Below are positions 27,891 to 36,854 of a DNA stretch of 64,000 bases, piece by piece. Below the pieces are notes generated by a model, which worked only from the letters and a program-made list of their open reading frames with translations, ran no database searches and was not told the DNA's origin. The position numbers were made by a program, and so were the translations under genes. Each line of letters opens with the position of its first letter. Position 1 is the stretch's first letter. This DNA is from CAVSVP01 sp963731125 (lineage in GTDB: Bacteria; Pseudomonadota; Gammaproteobacteria; Competibacterales; Competibacteraceae), in the NCBI GenBank assembly GCA_963731125.1, contig CAVSVP010000007.1, forward strand, positions 434,001 through 498,000, given 5' to 3'.

Positions 27891-28040
27891 TTAGACCTCT
27901 TGCAACAATGAGCTCTGAGGCGGGCTGAAAGATGTCGCTAGCAGCGCACCGGAAGGTGCGCGGTAGCGAATCCTGCTGGACGGTAAAGCTGCTCTGACAC
28001 GTCCAGCCTGTACGGCCAGAGTCTGACTGATACAAGAGGG
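27891..28040. repeat. Dispersed repeat, copy 1, in the nuoJ-nuoK gap
   Basis: This block shares a clear core with 59836-59954: ATGAGC-CTGAGGCG, then GGCTG-AA-G, then GGAAGGTGCG-GGTAGCGAATCC and TGC-GGACGG. The ends look like inverted repeats (CCTCTTG at about 27896 and CAAGAGG at about 28034-28040). Copy 1 has some 30-35 extra bases before its right end compared with copy 2. It has no open frame and does not interrupt a gene. It appears to be a non-autonomous mobile or structured RNA-like repeat; the family is unknown to me. Confidence 0.7.
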
Positions 28041-28082
28041 CTATCTATCAATTGTTAGCTCGCACTGTTATAGGGGGATTGA

Positions 28083-28388
28083 ATGATCACGTTGACTGAT
28101 TATTTGATTTTAGGCGCGATTCTTTTTTGTCTCGGTGTTGCTGGTATCTTTCTTAATCGTAAGAATGTGATCATTCTGCTTATGTCCATTGAACTGATGC
28201 TGCTGGCGGTGAATTTTAACTTTATCGCCTTTTCCCGTTTCTTGAATGATACGGCGGGCCAGGTTTTTGTGTTCTTTATTCTTACGGTAGCCGCAGCAGA
28301 GGCAGCTATCGGCCTTGCTATCCTGGTAGTGTTATTTCGTAATCACCGCACCATCAATGTCGCCGATCTGGATGCTATGAAAGGTTAG
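28083..28388 (+). CDS. nuoK: NADH-quinone oxidoreductase subunit K
   Basis: Small (101 aa) three-helix subunit of the proton-pumping arm. The two buried glutamates of the family are in LLMSIELMLLAVNFNF and TVAAAEAAIGLAILV. It begins at ATG 28083 after AGGGGGATTG and is followed 4 nt later by nuoL. Confidence 0.97.
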   Translation: MITLTDYLILGAILFCLGVAGIFLNRKNVIILLMSIELMLLAVNFNFIAFSRFLNDTAGQVFVFFILTVAAAEAAIGLAILVVLFRNHRTINVADLDAMKG

Positions 28389-28392
28389 CCAC

Positions 28393-30345
28393 ATGCCAAA
28401 TATCTATCTCTGGATCGTGCTTTTTCCACTGCTCGGTTCTTTAGTGGCTGGTCTTTTTGGGCGCCAAATCGGTCGCGCTGGTGCTCATTGGGTGACTATT
28501 CTGAGCGTAGCGATTTCTTTTTTGCTGTCCCTGCCGGTTCTTAAAAGCATTGTTATCGATGGAGCAGAGCCCTACAACGAACCAGTCTATACCTGGCTGA
28601 TGGTAGAGGGAGTGAAACTGGAGATAGGTTTTTTAGTTGATTCACTGACGGCGATTATGGTGACTACAGTAACCTTCGTATCATTAATGGTACATATCTA
28701 TACGATTGGTTACATGCATGAAGATGATGGCTACCAGCGCTTCTTTTGCTATATCGCCTTATTTACCTTCGCCATGTTGGTGTTGGTAATGTCTAATAAT
28801 TTTCTGCAACTGTTCTTCGGCTGGGAAGCCGTAGGATTGGTGTCCTATCTATTGATCGGTTTTTGGTATAAGCGGCCTAGCGCCATCTTTGCAAGCTTAA
28901 AAGCTTTTTTAGTCAATCGGGTGGGTGACTTTGGCTTTCTTTTAGGGATCGCGGCTGTGCTGATGTATTTCAACAGCTTGGACTACGTCGATGTCTTTGC
29001 TGCTGCACCGCTGATGGCGGATATGACTCTGCAGATCATTCCGGGGAGCGATTGGTCAATAATAACGGTCATTTGTGTTCTTCTTTTTATCGGGGCCATG
29101 GGTAAATCCGCCCAGGTGCCGTTGCATGTCTGGCTGCCGGATTCGATGGAAGGCCCTACCCCCATTTCTGCCCTAATCCATGCCGCCACCATGGTGACAG
29201 CGGGTATTTTTATGGTAGCCCGGATGTCGCCGTTATATGAACTCTCTGAGATAGCTCTTAGTTTTGTGTTAATTATCGGTGCCATTACCGCCTTGTTTAT
29301 GGGGTTGCTGGGAATCGTGCAAAACGACATTAAGCGTGTAATCGCCTATTCGACGTTATCCCAGTTAGGCTATATGACGGTGGCGTTAGGCATCTCGGCA
29401 TATTCTGCTGCGATATTCCATCTGATGACTCACGCTTTCTTTAAGGCTTTGCTGTTCCTCGCCGCGGGTTCCGTCATAATTGCCATGCACCATGAGCAGG
29501 ATATTCGCAAAATGGGAGGAATTCGCAAGTATATGCCTATCACTTGGATCACTTTTCTAGTAGGCACATTGGCTTTAGTGGGTACGCCGGGCTTTTCAGG
29601 TTTTTATTCAAAAGACAGTATTATTGAGGCGGTACGTTTTTCCAGCCTGCCGGGCGCTGGTTTTGCCTATCTTTGCGTCTTCCTAGGATTATTCGTGACC
29701 GCTTTTTACTCCTTTCGCCTCTATTTCATTGTCTTCCATGGTAAAGAACGTATGGATCACCATACCCTGGAGCATTTGCATGAGACACCGGCAGTCGTCA
29801 CTGTTCCTTTGATTTTACTGGCAGTTCCTTCAGTAGTTATCGGTTACTTCGCCATTGAACCGCTATTGTTTGGAGATATTTTTCGGGGTGCTATCGTCGT
29901 ATTATCTCAGCACAACGTCCTGGAGCAGGTTGCCGAACATTTTCACGATCCGCAAAGTTTTGCTCTGCATGGCTTGCTGGCGCCGGCCTTCTGGCTGGTG
30001 ATTGCTGGCGCTGGTTCCGCCTGGTATATCTACATGAAACGTCCGACAGTTGCTACGGAGTTTCGCCGGCGTTTTTCTGGAATCTACAAAATCTTGGATG
30101 AAAAGTATGGTTTTGATGATTTTTATCAGGTGTTTTTCGCAAACGGCAGCCGCCAACTGGGACAAGGATTATGGAAATATGGGGACGCCGGCTTGATTGA
30201 CGGCTTAATGGTGAATGGAACGGCTAGATTAGTGGGCTGGGTTGCAGCCGCAGTGCGCCGTGTGCAGTCTGGCTATCTCTATCACTATGCTTTCGCCATG
30301 ATCATTGGTTTGCTGGGCTTGCTGAGCTGGTTTGTCGCCCGCTAG
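28393..30345 (+). CDS. nuoL: NADH-quinone oxidoreductase subunit L
   Basis: The distal antiporter-like proton pump subunit with the long lateral helix. It has 650 aa. Conserved features are the transmembrane Glu in FFGWEAVGLVSYLLIGFW, KSAQVPLHVWLPDSMEGPTP with the key Lys, HAATMVTAGIFMVAR and DIKRVIAYSTLSQLGYM. The C-terminal part contains the long amphipathic helix and a final membrane anchor. Confidence 0.97.
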   Translation: MPNIYLWIVLFPLLGSLVAGLFGRQIGRAGAHWVTILSVAISFLLSLPVLKSIVIDGAEPYNEPVYTWLMVEGVKLEIGFLVDSLTAIMVTTVTFVSLMVHIYTIGYMHEDDGYQRFFCYIALFTFAMLVLVMSNNFLQLFFGWEAVGLVSYLLIGFWYKRPSAIFASLKAFLVNRVGDFGFLLGIAAVLMYFNSLDYVDVFAAAPLMADMTLQIIPGSDWSIITVICVLLFIGAMGKSAQVPLHVWLPDSMEGPTPISALIHAATMVTAGIFMVARMSPLYELSEIALSFVLIIGAITALFMGLLGIVQNDIKRVIAYSTLSQLGYMTVALGISAYSAAIFHLMTHAFFKALLFLAAGSVIIAMHHEQDIRKMGGIRKYMPITWITFLVGTLALVGTPGFSGFYSKDSIIEAVRFSSLPGAGFAYLCVFLGLFVTAFYSFRLYFIVFHGKERMDHHTLEHLHETPAVVTVPLILLAVPSVVIGYFAIEPLLFGDIFRGAIVVLSQHNVLEQVAEHFHDPQSFALHGLLAPAFWLVIAGAGSAWYIYMKRPTVATEFRRRFSGIYKILDEKYGFDDFYQVFFANGSRQLGQGLWKYGDAGLIDGLMVNGTARLVGWVAAAVRRVQSGYLYHYAFAMIIGLLGLLSWFVAR

Positions 30346-30357
30346 GAAATCTTAATC

Positions 30358-31902
30358 ATGATATCTGAACTTCCACTGCTGAGTCTCGTTATCTGGATAC
30401 CGATAATGGGTGGTGTTGCAGTGCTATTTGTCGGCGATAACAATCCAGCGAGTGCGCGTCGGCTCGCTCTGGTGGTAGCAATGGCAGACTTCATGCTCAG
30501 TTTGCCACTCTATACGACATTTGACTCAACTACGGCGACCATGCAGTTTCAGGAATTTGCGCCCTGGATTACTCCCTTTAACGCCAACTATCATTTGGGC
30601 GTAGACGGTTTTTCTATGCCTCTTATTTTGCTGACTACCTTTACCACCGTATTAGTAGTGGTAGCAGGATGGGAGGTCATTCAACATCGAGTCGCTCAAT
30701 ACATGGCGGCCTTTCTCATCATGGAAGGTCTTATGGTTGGAGTTTTCGCCGCGCTGGACGCCATCTTGTTCTATGTATTTTTTGAAGCCATGCTGATCCC
30801 CATGTTTCTGATCATTGGCGTCTGGGGTGGACCTCGGCGAGTTTATGCGACTATTAAATTTTTTCTATACACTTTTCTTGGGTCAGTGTTGATGTTAATC
30901 GCGCTAATTTATATGTATTTCCAAGTCGGTAGCTTTGAAATTCTGGATTTTCACAGCCTGCCTCTTGGTCTGACAGAGCAAATTCTCATCTTCATCGCCT
31001 TTTTAGGTGCCTTTGCCGTTAAGGTACCCATGTGGCCCGTACACACTTGGTTGCCGGATGCCCATGTGGAGGCGCCGACAGGGGGATCAGTAATCCTTGC
31101 AGCCATTACCTTAAAAATCGGCGGGTATGGTTTTATTCGTTTTGCTTTGCCGATCACACCGGATGCTTCGGATGCCTTGGATTGGTTGATTATCAGTTTA
31201 TCCCTTGTTGCCGTGATTTATATCAGCTTAGTGGCTTTAATCCAACAGGATATGAAAAAACTGATTGCCTATTCTTCCATCGCTCATATGGGTTTCGTAA
31301 CGCTGGGTTTTTTTGTCATATTTAGTATTGTCAGAAATACCGGCAGTTTTGCGGGCGCAGCCATGGGAGTGGAAGGGGGTATGGTACAGATGATTTCCCA
31401 TGGTTTTATTTCCGGTGCTTTGTTTCTCTGCGTCGGCGCATTATATGACCGGCTACACTCTCGACAAATTAGCGATTATGGCGGTGTCGTCAATACCATG
31501 CCGGCTTTCGCGGCTTTTATGGTGTTGTTTTGTATGGCCAACGCTGGATTGCCGGGTACCTCGGGATTCGTTGGTGAATTCATGGTCATTCTCAGCAGTT
31601 TTAGAGCCAGCTTTTGGATCGCTTTTTTGGCGGCCTTGACCCTAATTTTAGGTGCTGCTTATACGCTGTGGCTGGTCAAGCGGGTAATCTTTGGGGAGAT
31701 AGCTAATCGGAACGTTGCAGAACTACGCGATATAAATGGGCGGGAGTTTGTTATTTTAGGAGCTTTAGCAGGCATGGTGCTACTGGTTGGCGTGTGGCCA
31801 GATCCGCTGGTATCCGTGATGCATGCCTCGGTTGATAATCTGCTTGCACATGTTGCGGTGACTAAAATTCCGGGACCAGAACTGGTGCTGGTGCAGCCTT
31901 AA
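30358..31902 (+). CDS. nuoM: NADH-quinone oxidoreductase subunit M
   Basis: Second antiporter-like proton pump subunit, 514 aa. Key blocks are FYVFFEAMLIPMFLIIGVWGG with the buried Glu, FAVKVPMWPVHTWLPDAHVEAP with the conserved Lys, and DMKKLIAYSSIAHMGFVTLG. It lies 12 nt after nuoL. Confidence 0.97.
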   Translation: MISELPLLSLVIWIPIMGGVAVLFVGDNNPASARRLALVVAMADFMLSLPLYTTFDSTTATMQFQEFAPWITPFNANYHLGVDGFSMPLILLTTFTTVLVVVAGWEVIQHRVAQYMAAFLIMEGLMVGVFAALDAILFYVFFEAMLIPMFLIIGVWGGPRRVYATIKFFLYTFLGSVLMLIALIYMYFQVGSFEILDFHSLPLGLTEQILIFIAFLGAFAVKVPMWPVHTWLPDAHVEAPTGGSVILAAITLKIGGYGFIRFALPITPDASDALDWLIISLSLVAVIYISLVALIQQDMKKLIAYSSIAHMGFVTLGFFVIFSIVRNTGSFAGAAMGVEGGMVQMISHGFISGALFLCVGALYDRLHSRQISDYGGVVNTMPAFAAFMVLFCMANAGLPGTSGFVGEFMVILSSFRASFWIAFLAALTLILGAAYTLWLVKRVIFGEIANRNVAELRDINGREFVILGALAGMVLLVGVWPDPLVSVMHASVDNLLAHVAVTKIPGPELVLVQP

Positions 31903-31917
31903 GGGGTGAAAGTCTTC

Positions 31918-33351
31918 ATGAATGACGTCGTGCTTAATGTTATGCCAGCCTTGCCCGAGTTATTTGTGTTGGTGATGGCCTGCATAATATTAGTGGTTGA
32001 TGTGTACTTAACGGAAAATCGGCGTCATGTAACCTATCAATTGACCCAGCTGACATTACTAGGCGTTGTGCTGCTAACTTTGAGTTCTTATACAAGAGTG
32101 CCGATCATCGAGTTTCAGGGTCACTATGTCAGGGACGCCATGGGAGATATTTTAAAGTTAGCAATTTATTTAGCTTCTGCAGTCGTTTTTTTGTATTCAA
32201 GGGATTACTTGCGCGATCGAAATATGTTTAAGGGTGAATATTATGTTCTAGGCTTATTCGGCGTGCTGGGTATGATGATTATGGTTTCTGCCAATAGTTT
32301 TTTAACGGTATACTTGGGCCTGGAACTGCTGTCGTTATCGGTATATGCTCTCGTGGCTTTCAACCGTGATTCTCCAGTCGCCTCTGAGGCAGCTATGAAA
32401 TACTTTGTGCTCGGTGCCCTGGCGTCCGGTATGTTGCTCTATGGCATTTCCATGATTTATGGTGCAACCGGCAGCTTGAATATTCAAACGGTAGGAGAAG
32501 CCTTAGCAAATCGAAGCCCTAATGAGCTGGTGCTGACTTTTGGCCTGGTATTCCTTGTGGCGGGATTGGCTTTTAAGTTGGGCGCTGTCCCCTTTCATAT
32601 GTGGTTACCCGATGTATATCAGGGCGCCCCGACTCCTGTCACGCTATACATTGCCTCAGCCCCCAAATTGGCAGCTTTCGCACTGACAGTGCGCATCTTG
32701 GCAGAGGGTCTATACACGCTTCACACAGATTGGCAACAGATGTTGATTGTGTTGGCAGTTCTTTCCATTGCACTGGGTAATCTGGTCGCCGTTGTGCAGA
32801 CCAATATCAAACGTCTTCTTGCCTATTCTACAATTTCCCACGTGGGTTTTCTTTTGTTGGGAATTTTAGTCGGTACGCCCGAAGGGTATGCTGCAGCGAT
32901 GTTCTATGCCATCACTTACGTGCTTATGGTGCTCGGCGCCTTCGGGGTAATCATCGTGCTCAGCCGAGCCGGTTTTGAAGCCGATAATATAGATGATTTC
33001 AAGGGATTAAATGAGCGCAATCCGTGGTTAGCTTTTTTGATGCTGTTACTGATGATGTCTTTGGCTGGAGTGCCCTTTCTCGTAGGTTTCTACGCCAAGC
33101 TTGTAGTGCTTCAGGCTATCGTCAGTGCGGAGCTGATTTGGTTAGCCCTATTCGGCATACTTTTCTCGGTGATTGGTGCCTTTTATTATCTGCGCGTTGT
33201 AAAGGTGATTTATTTTGACGAACCAGAAAAAGTGGAATCCATTCACACCTCCACGGATACGCAAGTCGTCGTCAGTATTAATGGATTGTTGGTTTTAGTT
33301 TTAGGACTCTATCCGACCGCCCTTATGTCTCTTTGTTTCGCCGCTTTTTAG
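31918..33351 (+). CDS. nuoN: NADH-quinone oxidoreductase subunit N
   Basis: Third antiporter-like subunit and last gene of the operon, 477 aa. Visible blocks are VYLGLELLSLSVYALVAF, FKLGAVPFHMWLPDVYQGAPTP and NIKRLLAYSTISHVGFLLLG. GTG at 31906 is in frame, but AAGGGGTG ends about 9 nt before ATG 31918, so I prefer ATG. With this gene all thirteen subunits nuoA-N (nuoC and nuoD separate) are present and intact. Confidence 0.96.
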   Translation: MNDVVLNVMPALPELFVLVMACIILVVDVYLTENRRHVTYQLTQLTLLGVVLLTLSSYTRVPIIEFQGHYVRDAMGDILKLAIYLASAVVFLYSRDYLRDRNMFKGEYYVLGLFGVLGMMIMVSANSFLTVYLGLELLSLSVYALVAFNRDSPVASEAAMKYFVLGALASGMLLYGISMIYGATGSLNIQTVGEALANRSPNELVLTFGLVFLVAGLAFKLGAVPFHMWLPDVYQGAPTPVTLYIASAPKLAAFALTVRILAEGLYTLHTDWQQMLIVLAVLSIALGNLVAVVQTNIKRLLAYSTISHVGFLLLGILVGTPEGYAAAMFYAITYVLMVLGAFGVIIVLSRAGFEADNIDDFKGLNERNPWLAFLMLLLMMSLAGVPFLVGFYAKLVVLQAIVSAELIWLALFGILFSVIGAFYYLRVVKVIYFDEPEKVESIHTSTDTQVVVSINGLLVLVLGLYPTALMSLCFAAF

Positions 33352-33358
33352 TGGACCA

Positions 33359-34120
33359 ATGAATAACAAAAGCGTACTTCAGTTAAGACAACGACAAATC
33401 GTTTTAGACACAGAAACAACGGGACTTGATCCCCTGCAAGGGCACCGCATTATTGAAATTGGCTGCGTAGAGCTCGTGAACCGGCGCTTAACCGGTAACC
33501 ACTTCCATCAATATCTTCAACCCGACCGGGTCATTGATCCCGAAGTCATTAGAATCCATGGTATCACTAATGAATTCCTAGCTGAAAAACCTCGTTTTGC
33601 AGAAATCGCAGCAGATTTTTTGAAGTTTGTTAAAGAAGCGGAACTCATTATTCACAATGCTCCCTTCGATATCGGTTTTCTAAATCATGAGTTGAGCTGT
33701 TGGGGACGAGGATGGAGTAACATGATGGAATTTTGTACTGTTTTGGATACGTTACAGCTGGCCCGGCAACGACATCCAGGGCAGAAAAATACCTTGGATG
33801 CACTTTGTAAGCGGTATGAAATTGATAATACCCATCGTAGCTTGCATGGAGCATTGCTGGATGCTGAAATTTTGGCTGATGTTTACCTAGCAATGACAAG
33901 AGAGCAGGTGGCACTTGGTTTATCCGCGCAGCTAGAAGCCACGCCGTCGCTTCGGTCTGACATCGACTGCAGCGTTAAACGCTTACGCACTAAACGCGTA
34001 GTGCCGGTAGTCTTACGGGCAACCGAGGATGAGTGCGGCGCTCACCAGCGTTATCTGGAGGTAATCGATAAAAACAGCGGAGGGAATTGCCTCTGGAAGG
34101 CCCTAAAAGGAAATCATTAG
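33359..34120 (+). CDS. dnaQ: DNA polymerase III epsilon subunit (3'-5' proofreading exonuclease)
   Basis: Proofreading exonuclease of the replicative polymerase. The DEDDh motifs are clear: Exo I VLDTETTGLDP with Asp and Glu, Exo II HNAPFDIGFLNHEL, and Exo III HRSLHGALLDAEILADVYL with His and Asp. The C-terminal tail beyond about residue 190 is the alpha-binding part. It has 253 aa. It starts 7 nt after nuoN and may be co-transcribed. It is not next to rnhA here, unlike in many proteobacteria. Confidence 0.95.
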   Translation: MNNKSVLQLRQRQIVLDTETTGLDPLQGHRIIEIGCVELVNRRLTGNHFHQYLQPDRVIDPEVIRIHGITNEFLAEKPRFAEIAADFLKFVKEAELIIHNAPFDIGFLNHELSCWGRGWSNMMEFCTVLDTLQLARQRHPGQKNTLDALCKRYEIDNTHRSLHGALLDAEILADVYLAMTREQVALGLSAQLEATPSLRSDIDCSVKRLRTKRVVPVVLRATEDECGAHQRYLEVIDKNSGGNCLWKALKGNH

Positions 34121-34147
34121 TGGCCCTACGCCCGTGCCCGGTTGGCC

Positions 34148-35155
34148 TTACACCCGGTAGTAATGCCGATACCACGCTATAAAACTAGTGATTCCCTCTT
34201 CAACAGGGGTCTTAGGCTGATATCCCACATCCTGGATTAAATCTTCAACGTCGGCAAAGGTATCCGGTACATCGCCTGGCTGCAAAGGAAGAAAGTTTTT
34301 TTCAGCCTTACACCCTAAGCATTCCTCTATAAGCTCAATATAACGCAGTAATTCGACAGGCCTTTGGCAGCCAATATTATACAGGCGATAAGGGGCGCAG
34401 CTGGTAGCTGGATCTGGATGATTGCTGGACCATGCCGGATCGGGCGTGGGAATTTTGTCCAAAGTGCGGGTAATGCCTTCGACGATATCATCAATATAAG
34501 TAAAATCGCGCCGATGATGACCGTAATTGAAAACATCGATGGGGCGGCCTGCTAGAATATTGCGAGTGAATTGAAATAAGGCCATATCGGGGCGTCCCCA
34601 AGGACCGTAAACCGTAAAAAAACGCAGTCCAGTTGTAGGCAAGTTATAGAGTTGACTGTAGGTATGGGCCAATAACTCATTGGCTTTTTTGGTAGCGGCG
34701 TAAAGGCTAAGTGGATGGTCTACGTTATCGTGAACTGAAAATGGCATTTGCGTGTTAGCGCCGTATACCGAACTCGTGGATGCATAAACTAAACTTTCCA
34801 CCCTCTGGTGGCGGCACCCCTCGAGAATGTTGAGAAATCCCACCAGATTACTGTCCACATAAGCATAGGGGTTTTGAAGTGAATAGCGTACGCCGGCCTG
34901 CGCCGCAAGATGGACCACGCGCTGGGGTTGATAAGTTTTAAATAGTTTAGCAACTGCAGCACGGTCTTCCAGGTGGATACGTGCCTCAGCAAAATTAGGG
35001 TGAGCTTGCAGGCGTGCGAGGCGCGCCAATTTTAAATTAACATCGTAATAATCATTAAGATTGTCAAGACCGACAACCTCGTCGCCGCGCTTCAGCAGGC
35101 GCAACGTAAGGGCCGCACCAATAAAACCTGCGCTACCAGTAATCAGCAGCTTCAC
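34148..35155 (-). CDS. NAD-dependent nucleotide-sugar epimerase, UDP-glucuronate 4-epimerase type
   Basis: Extended short-chain dehydrogenase of 335 aa. The N-terminal Rossmann motif GSAGFIG, the Ser of STSSVYGANTQMPFS and the YAATKKANE catalytic Tyr/Lys pair are present. The LDNLNDYYDVNLKLARL segment is typical of enzymes that interconvert UDP-glucuronate and UDP-galacturonate for capsule or EPS. It lies downstream of the dehydrogenase at 35244 on the same strand with an 88-bp gap. Together they would feed uronic-acid-type sugars to polymer synthesis; exact substrate is an inference. It is convergent with dnaQ. Confidence 0.88.
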   Translation of the reverse strand: MKLLITGSAGFIGAALTLRLLKRGDEVVGLDNLNDYYDVNLKLARLARLQAHPNFAEARIHLEDRAAVAKLFKTYQPQRVVHLAAQAGVRYSLQNPYAYVDSNLVGFLNILEGCRHQRVESLVYASTSSVYGANTQMPFSVHDNVDHPLSLYAATKKANELLAHTYSQLYNLPTTGLRFFTVYGPWGRPDMALFQFTRNILAGRPIDVFNYGHHRRDFTYIDDIVEGITRTLDKIPTPDPAWSSNHPDPATSCAPYRLYNIGCQRPVELLRYIELIEECLGCKAEKNFLPLQPGDVPDTFADVEDLIQDVGYQPKTPVEEGITSFIAWYRHYYRV

Positions 35156-35243
35156 TAAACTATTCCTTTTGCCAAATTTGCTAAATAAAGATAGGTCGTT
35201 TTTTTAAAAATCCTATAGGGATATTGATCCAAAGAGATTTTCA

Positions 35244-36521
35244 TCACAGTCTGCCATCTACCGTGCTAGAAGGAAGAATATATTTGATGTCAAAAAGTAC
35301 GCAAGCAGGTTTGCCCAAAGCCCGAATTTTTTCATGACCTAATTCTCGAAATTGATGATGAGCTACCGCTAGAATAATGGCATCGTAATTGTCAACTTGG
35401 GGTTCGTTAGTCAATATGAGGCCATACTCTCGGAGGGCTTCTTCGGGATTAACCCAAGGATCGAACACATCGACTTTAGCATAATAGCTATTAAATTCTT
35501 TGATGATGTCGATAACTCGTGTATTACGCAGGTCCGGGCAGTTTTCCTTAAAAGTTAGTCCCATTACCAGGATATTGGCATCCGCCACTGGAATACGGCG
35601 CTGTGTCATCAGTTTAACCACTCGTTCGGCTACATACGCGCCCATACCGTCATTAAGGCGGCGTCCCGCGAGAATAATTTCCGGATGATAGCCAATGGCC
35701 TGGGCTTTATGAGTTAAATAATAGGGGTCGACACCAATACAGTGACCTCCTACTAAGCCAGGGCGAAAAGGTAAGAAGTTCCACTTAGTGTCGGCGGCTT
35801 CCAGTACCTCGAGCGTATCTATCGCTAAGCGATTAAAGATCAACGCCAATTCATTGATAAGAGCAATATTCACGTCGCGCTGTGTATTTTCAATGACTTT
35901 GGCAGCTTCCGCCACTCGGATACTGGAAGCTTTAAAAGTGCCTGCCGTTATGATGCGGCGGTATAGAGCGTCAACAAAATTAGCTGTTTTTGGAGTAGAG
36001 CCGGAGGTCACCTTACGAATAGTGGTAACACGATGCTCTTTATCGCCCGGATTAATACGCTCTGGACTGTAGCCGGCAAAAAAACTCTCGTTAAAGCGTA
36101 AGTCGGATTCTTCCTCTAAAATTGGTACGCAGATTTCCTCTGTAGCTCCAGGATAAACGGTGGATTCATAGATGACTAAATTGTTAGGGCGTAGCAATTT
36201 GCCTATGGTCTTACTCGCAGAAACCAGCGGCCTGAGATCGGGACGCTTGTGTTCATCAATGGGAGTCGGTACAGTAACAATGTACACATTGCAGCTTTCC
36301 AGCTCCCTAGGGTCGCTCGTGTAATGCAAGTGTTGGACTGCTTTGAGGGACTCGCCGTCTACTTCCAATGTGCTATCAAAACCGTCTTGTAGTTCCTTTA
36401 CGCGATTTGCATCGGTGTCCAGTCCAAGCGTTGGAAAATACTTACCGAATTCGACGGCCAAGGGTAAGCCGACATAACCCAGGCCAATGATACCGATACG
36501 ACTGTTGTCAAGATCAAACAT
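35244..36521 (-). CDS. Nucleotide-sugar 6-dehydrogenase (TviB/WbpO type)
   Basis: Oxidises the C6 alcohol of a UDP-hexose or UDP-HexNAc to a carboxylate with two NAD. It has 425 aa: Rossmann GIIGLGYVGLPLAVEF, the conserved FFAGYSPERINPGDKEH, the catalytic Cys in GLVGGHCIGVDPYYLTHKA, and NILVMGLTFKENCPDLRNTR. The IDE..PDLRPL pattern and the sequence style resemble TviB/WbpO (UDP-GlcNAc dehydrogenase) more than Ugd; that preference is from memory. It is transcribed away from the sugar transferase at 36855, across an AT-rich spacer likely to hold both promoters. Confidence 0.88.
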   Translation of the reverse strand: MFDLDNSRIGIIGLGYVGLPLAVEFGKYFPTLGLDTDANRVKELQDGFDSTLEVDGESLKAVQHLHYTSDPRELESCNVYIVTVPTPIDEHKRPDLRPLVSASKTIGKLLRPNNLVIYESTVYPGATEEICVPILEEESDLRFNESFFAGYSPERINPGDKEHRVTTIRKVTSGSTPKTANFVDALYRRIITAGTFKASSIRVAEAAKVIENTQRDVNIALINELALIFNRLAIDTLEVLEAADTKWNFLPFRPGLVGGHCIGVDPYYLTHKAQAIGYHPEIILAGRRLNDGMGAYVAERVVKLMTQRRIPVADANILVMGLTFKENCPDLRNTRVIDIIKEFNSYYAKVDVFDPWVNPEEALREYGLILTNEPQVDNYDAIILAVAHHQFRELGHEKIRALGKPACVLFDIKYILPSSTVDGRL

Positions 36522-36854
36522 CGCTAAATCTCCATTCTGATCGAGCGTTCAAATATGAGTAGCTTGCGCCAGCAAGAGAATAGCACAAATAAACCATAGT
36601 AAGCCTATCTGCAAAAGTTATGGTGCTTAAGAATAAGAATAAAATTTTTGTAACTTTAGCATGTTAATAAATAGGTTATTTGAACTAGACTTTGATTAAG
36701 AAAAGACAAATGTGAAAAGAGATAAAAATTTACAATTAATTATTATAAGATATGCTAACTTATTCGTTGTTTATAAAATCATAAAAAAATACAGCTGTAA
36801 GCTGTTTAAAAACTAATTACCTTATTTCAATTTTTTTTTTTGAGGTTTAACAGC
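36522..36854. promoter_or_regulatory. AT-rich divergent intergenic region
   Basis: Separates the nucleotide-sugar dehydrogenase (minus) from the XrtA-type sugar transferase (plus). It is strikingly AT-rich, with an oligo-T run just before the plus-strand gene. It presumably holds two promoters. I searched for sigma-54 sites (GG-N10-GC) and saw none. No small gene is supported. Confidence 0.5.

Noticed and set aside
27818..28082. A small gene or missing nuo subunit between nuoJ and nuoK
   Set aside because: No open frame with a plausible product; the stretch is explained by the dispersed repeat.
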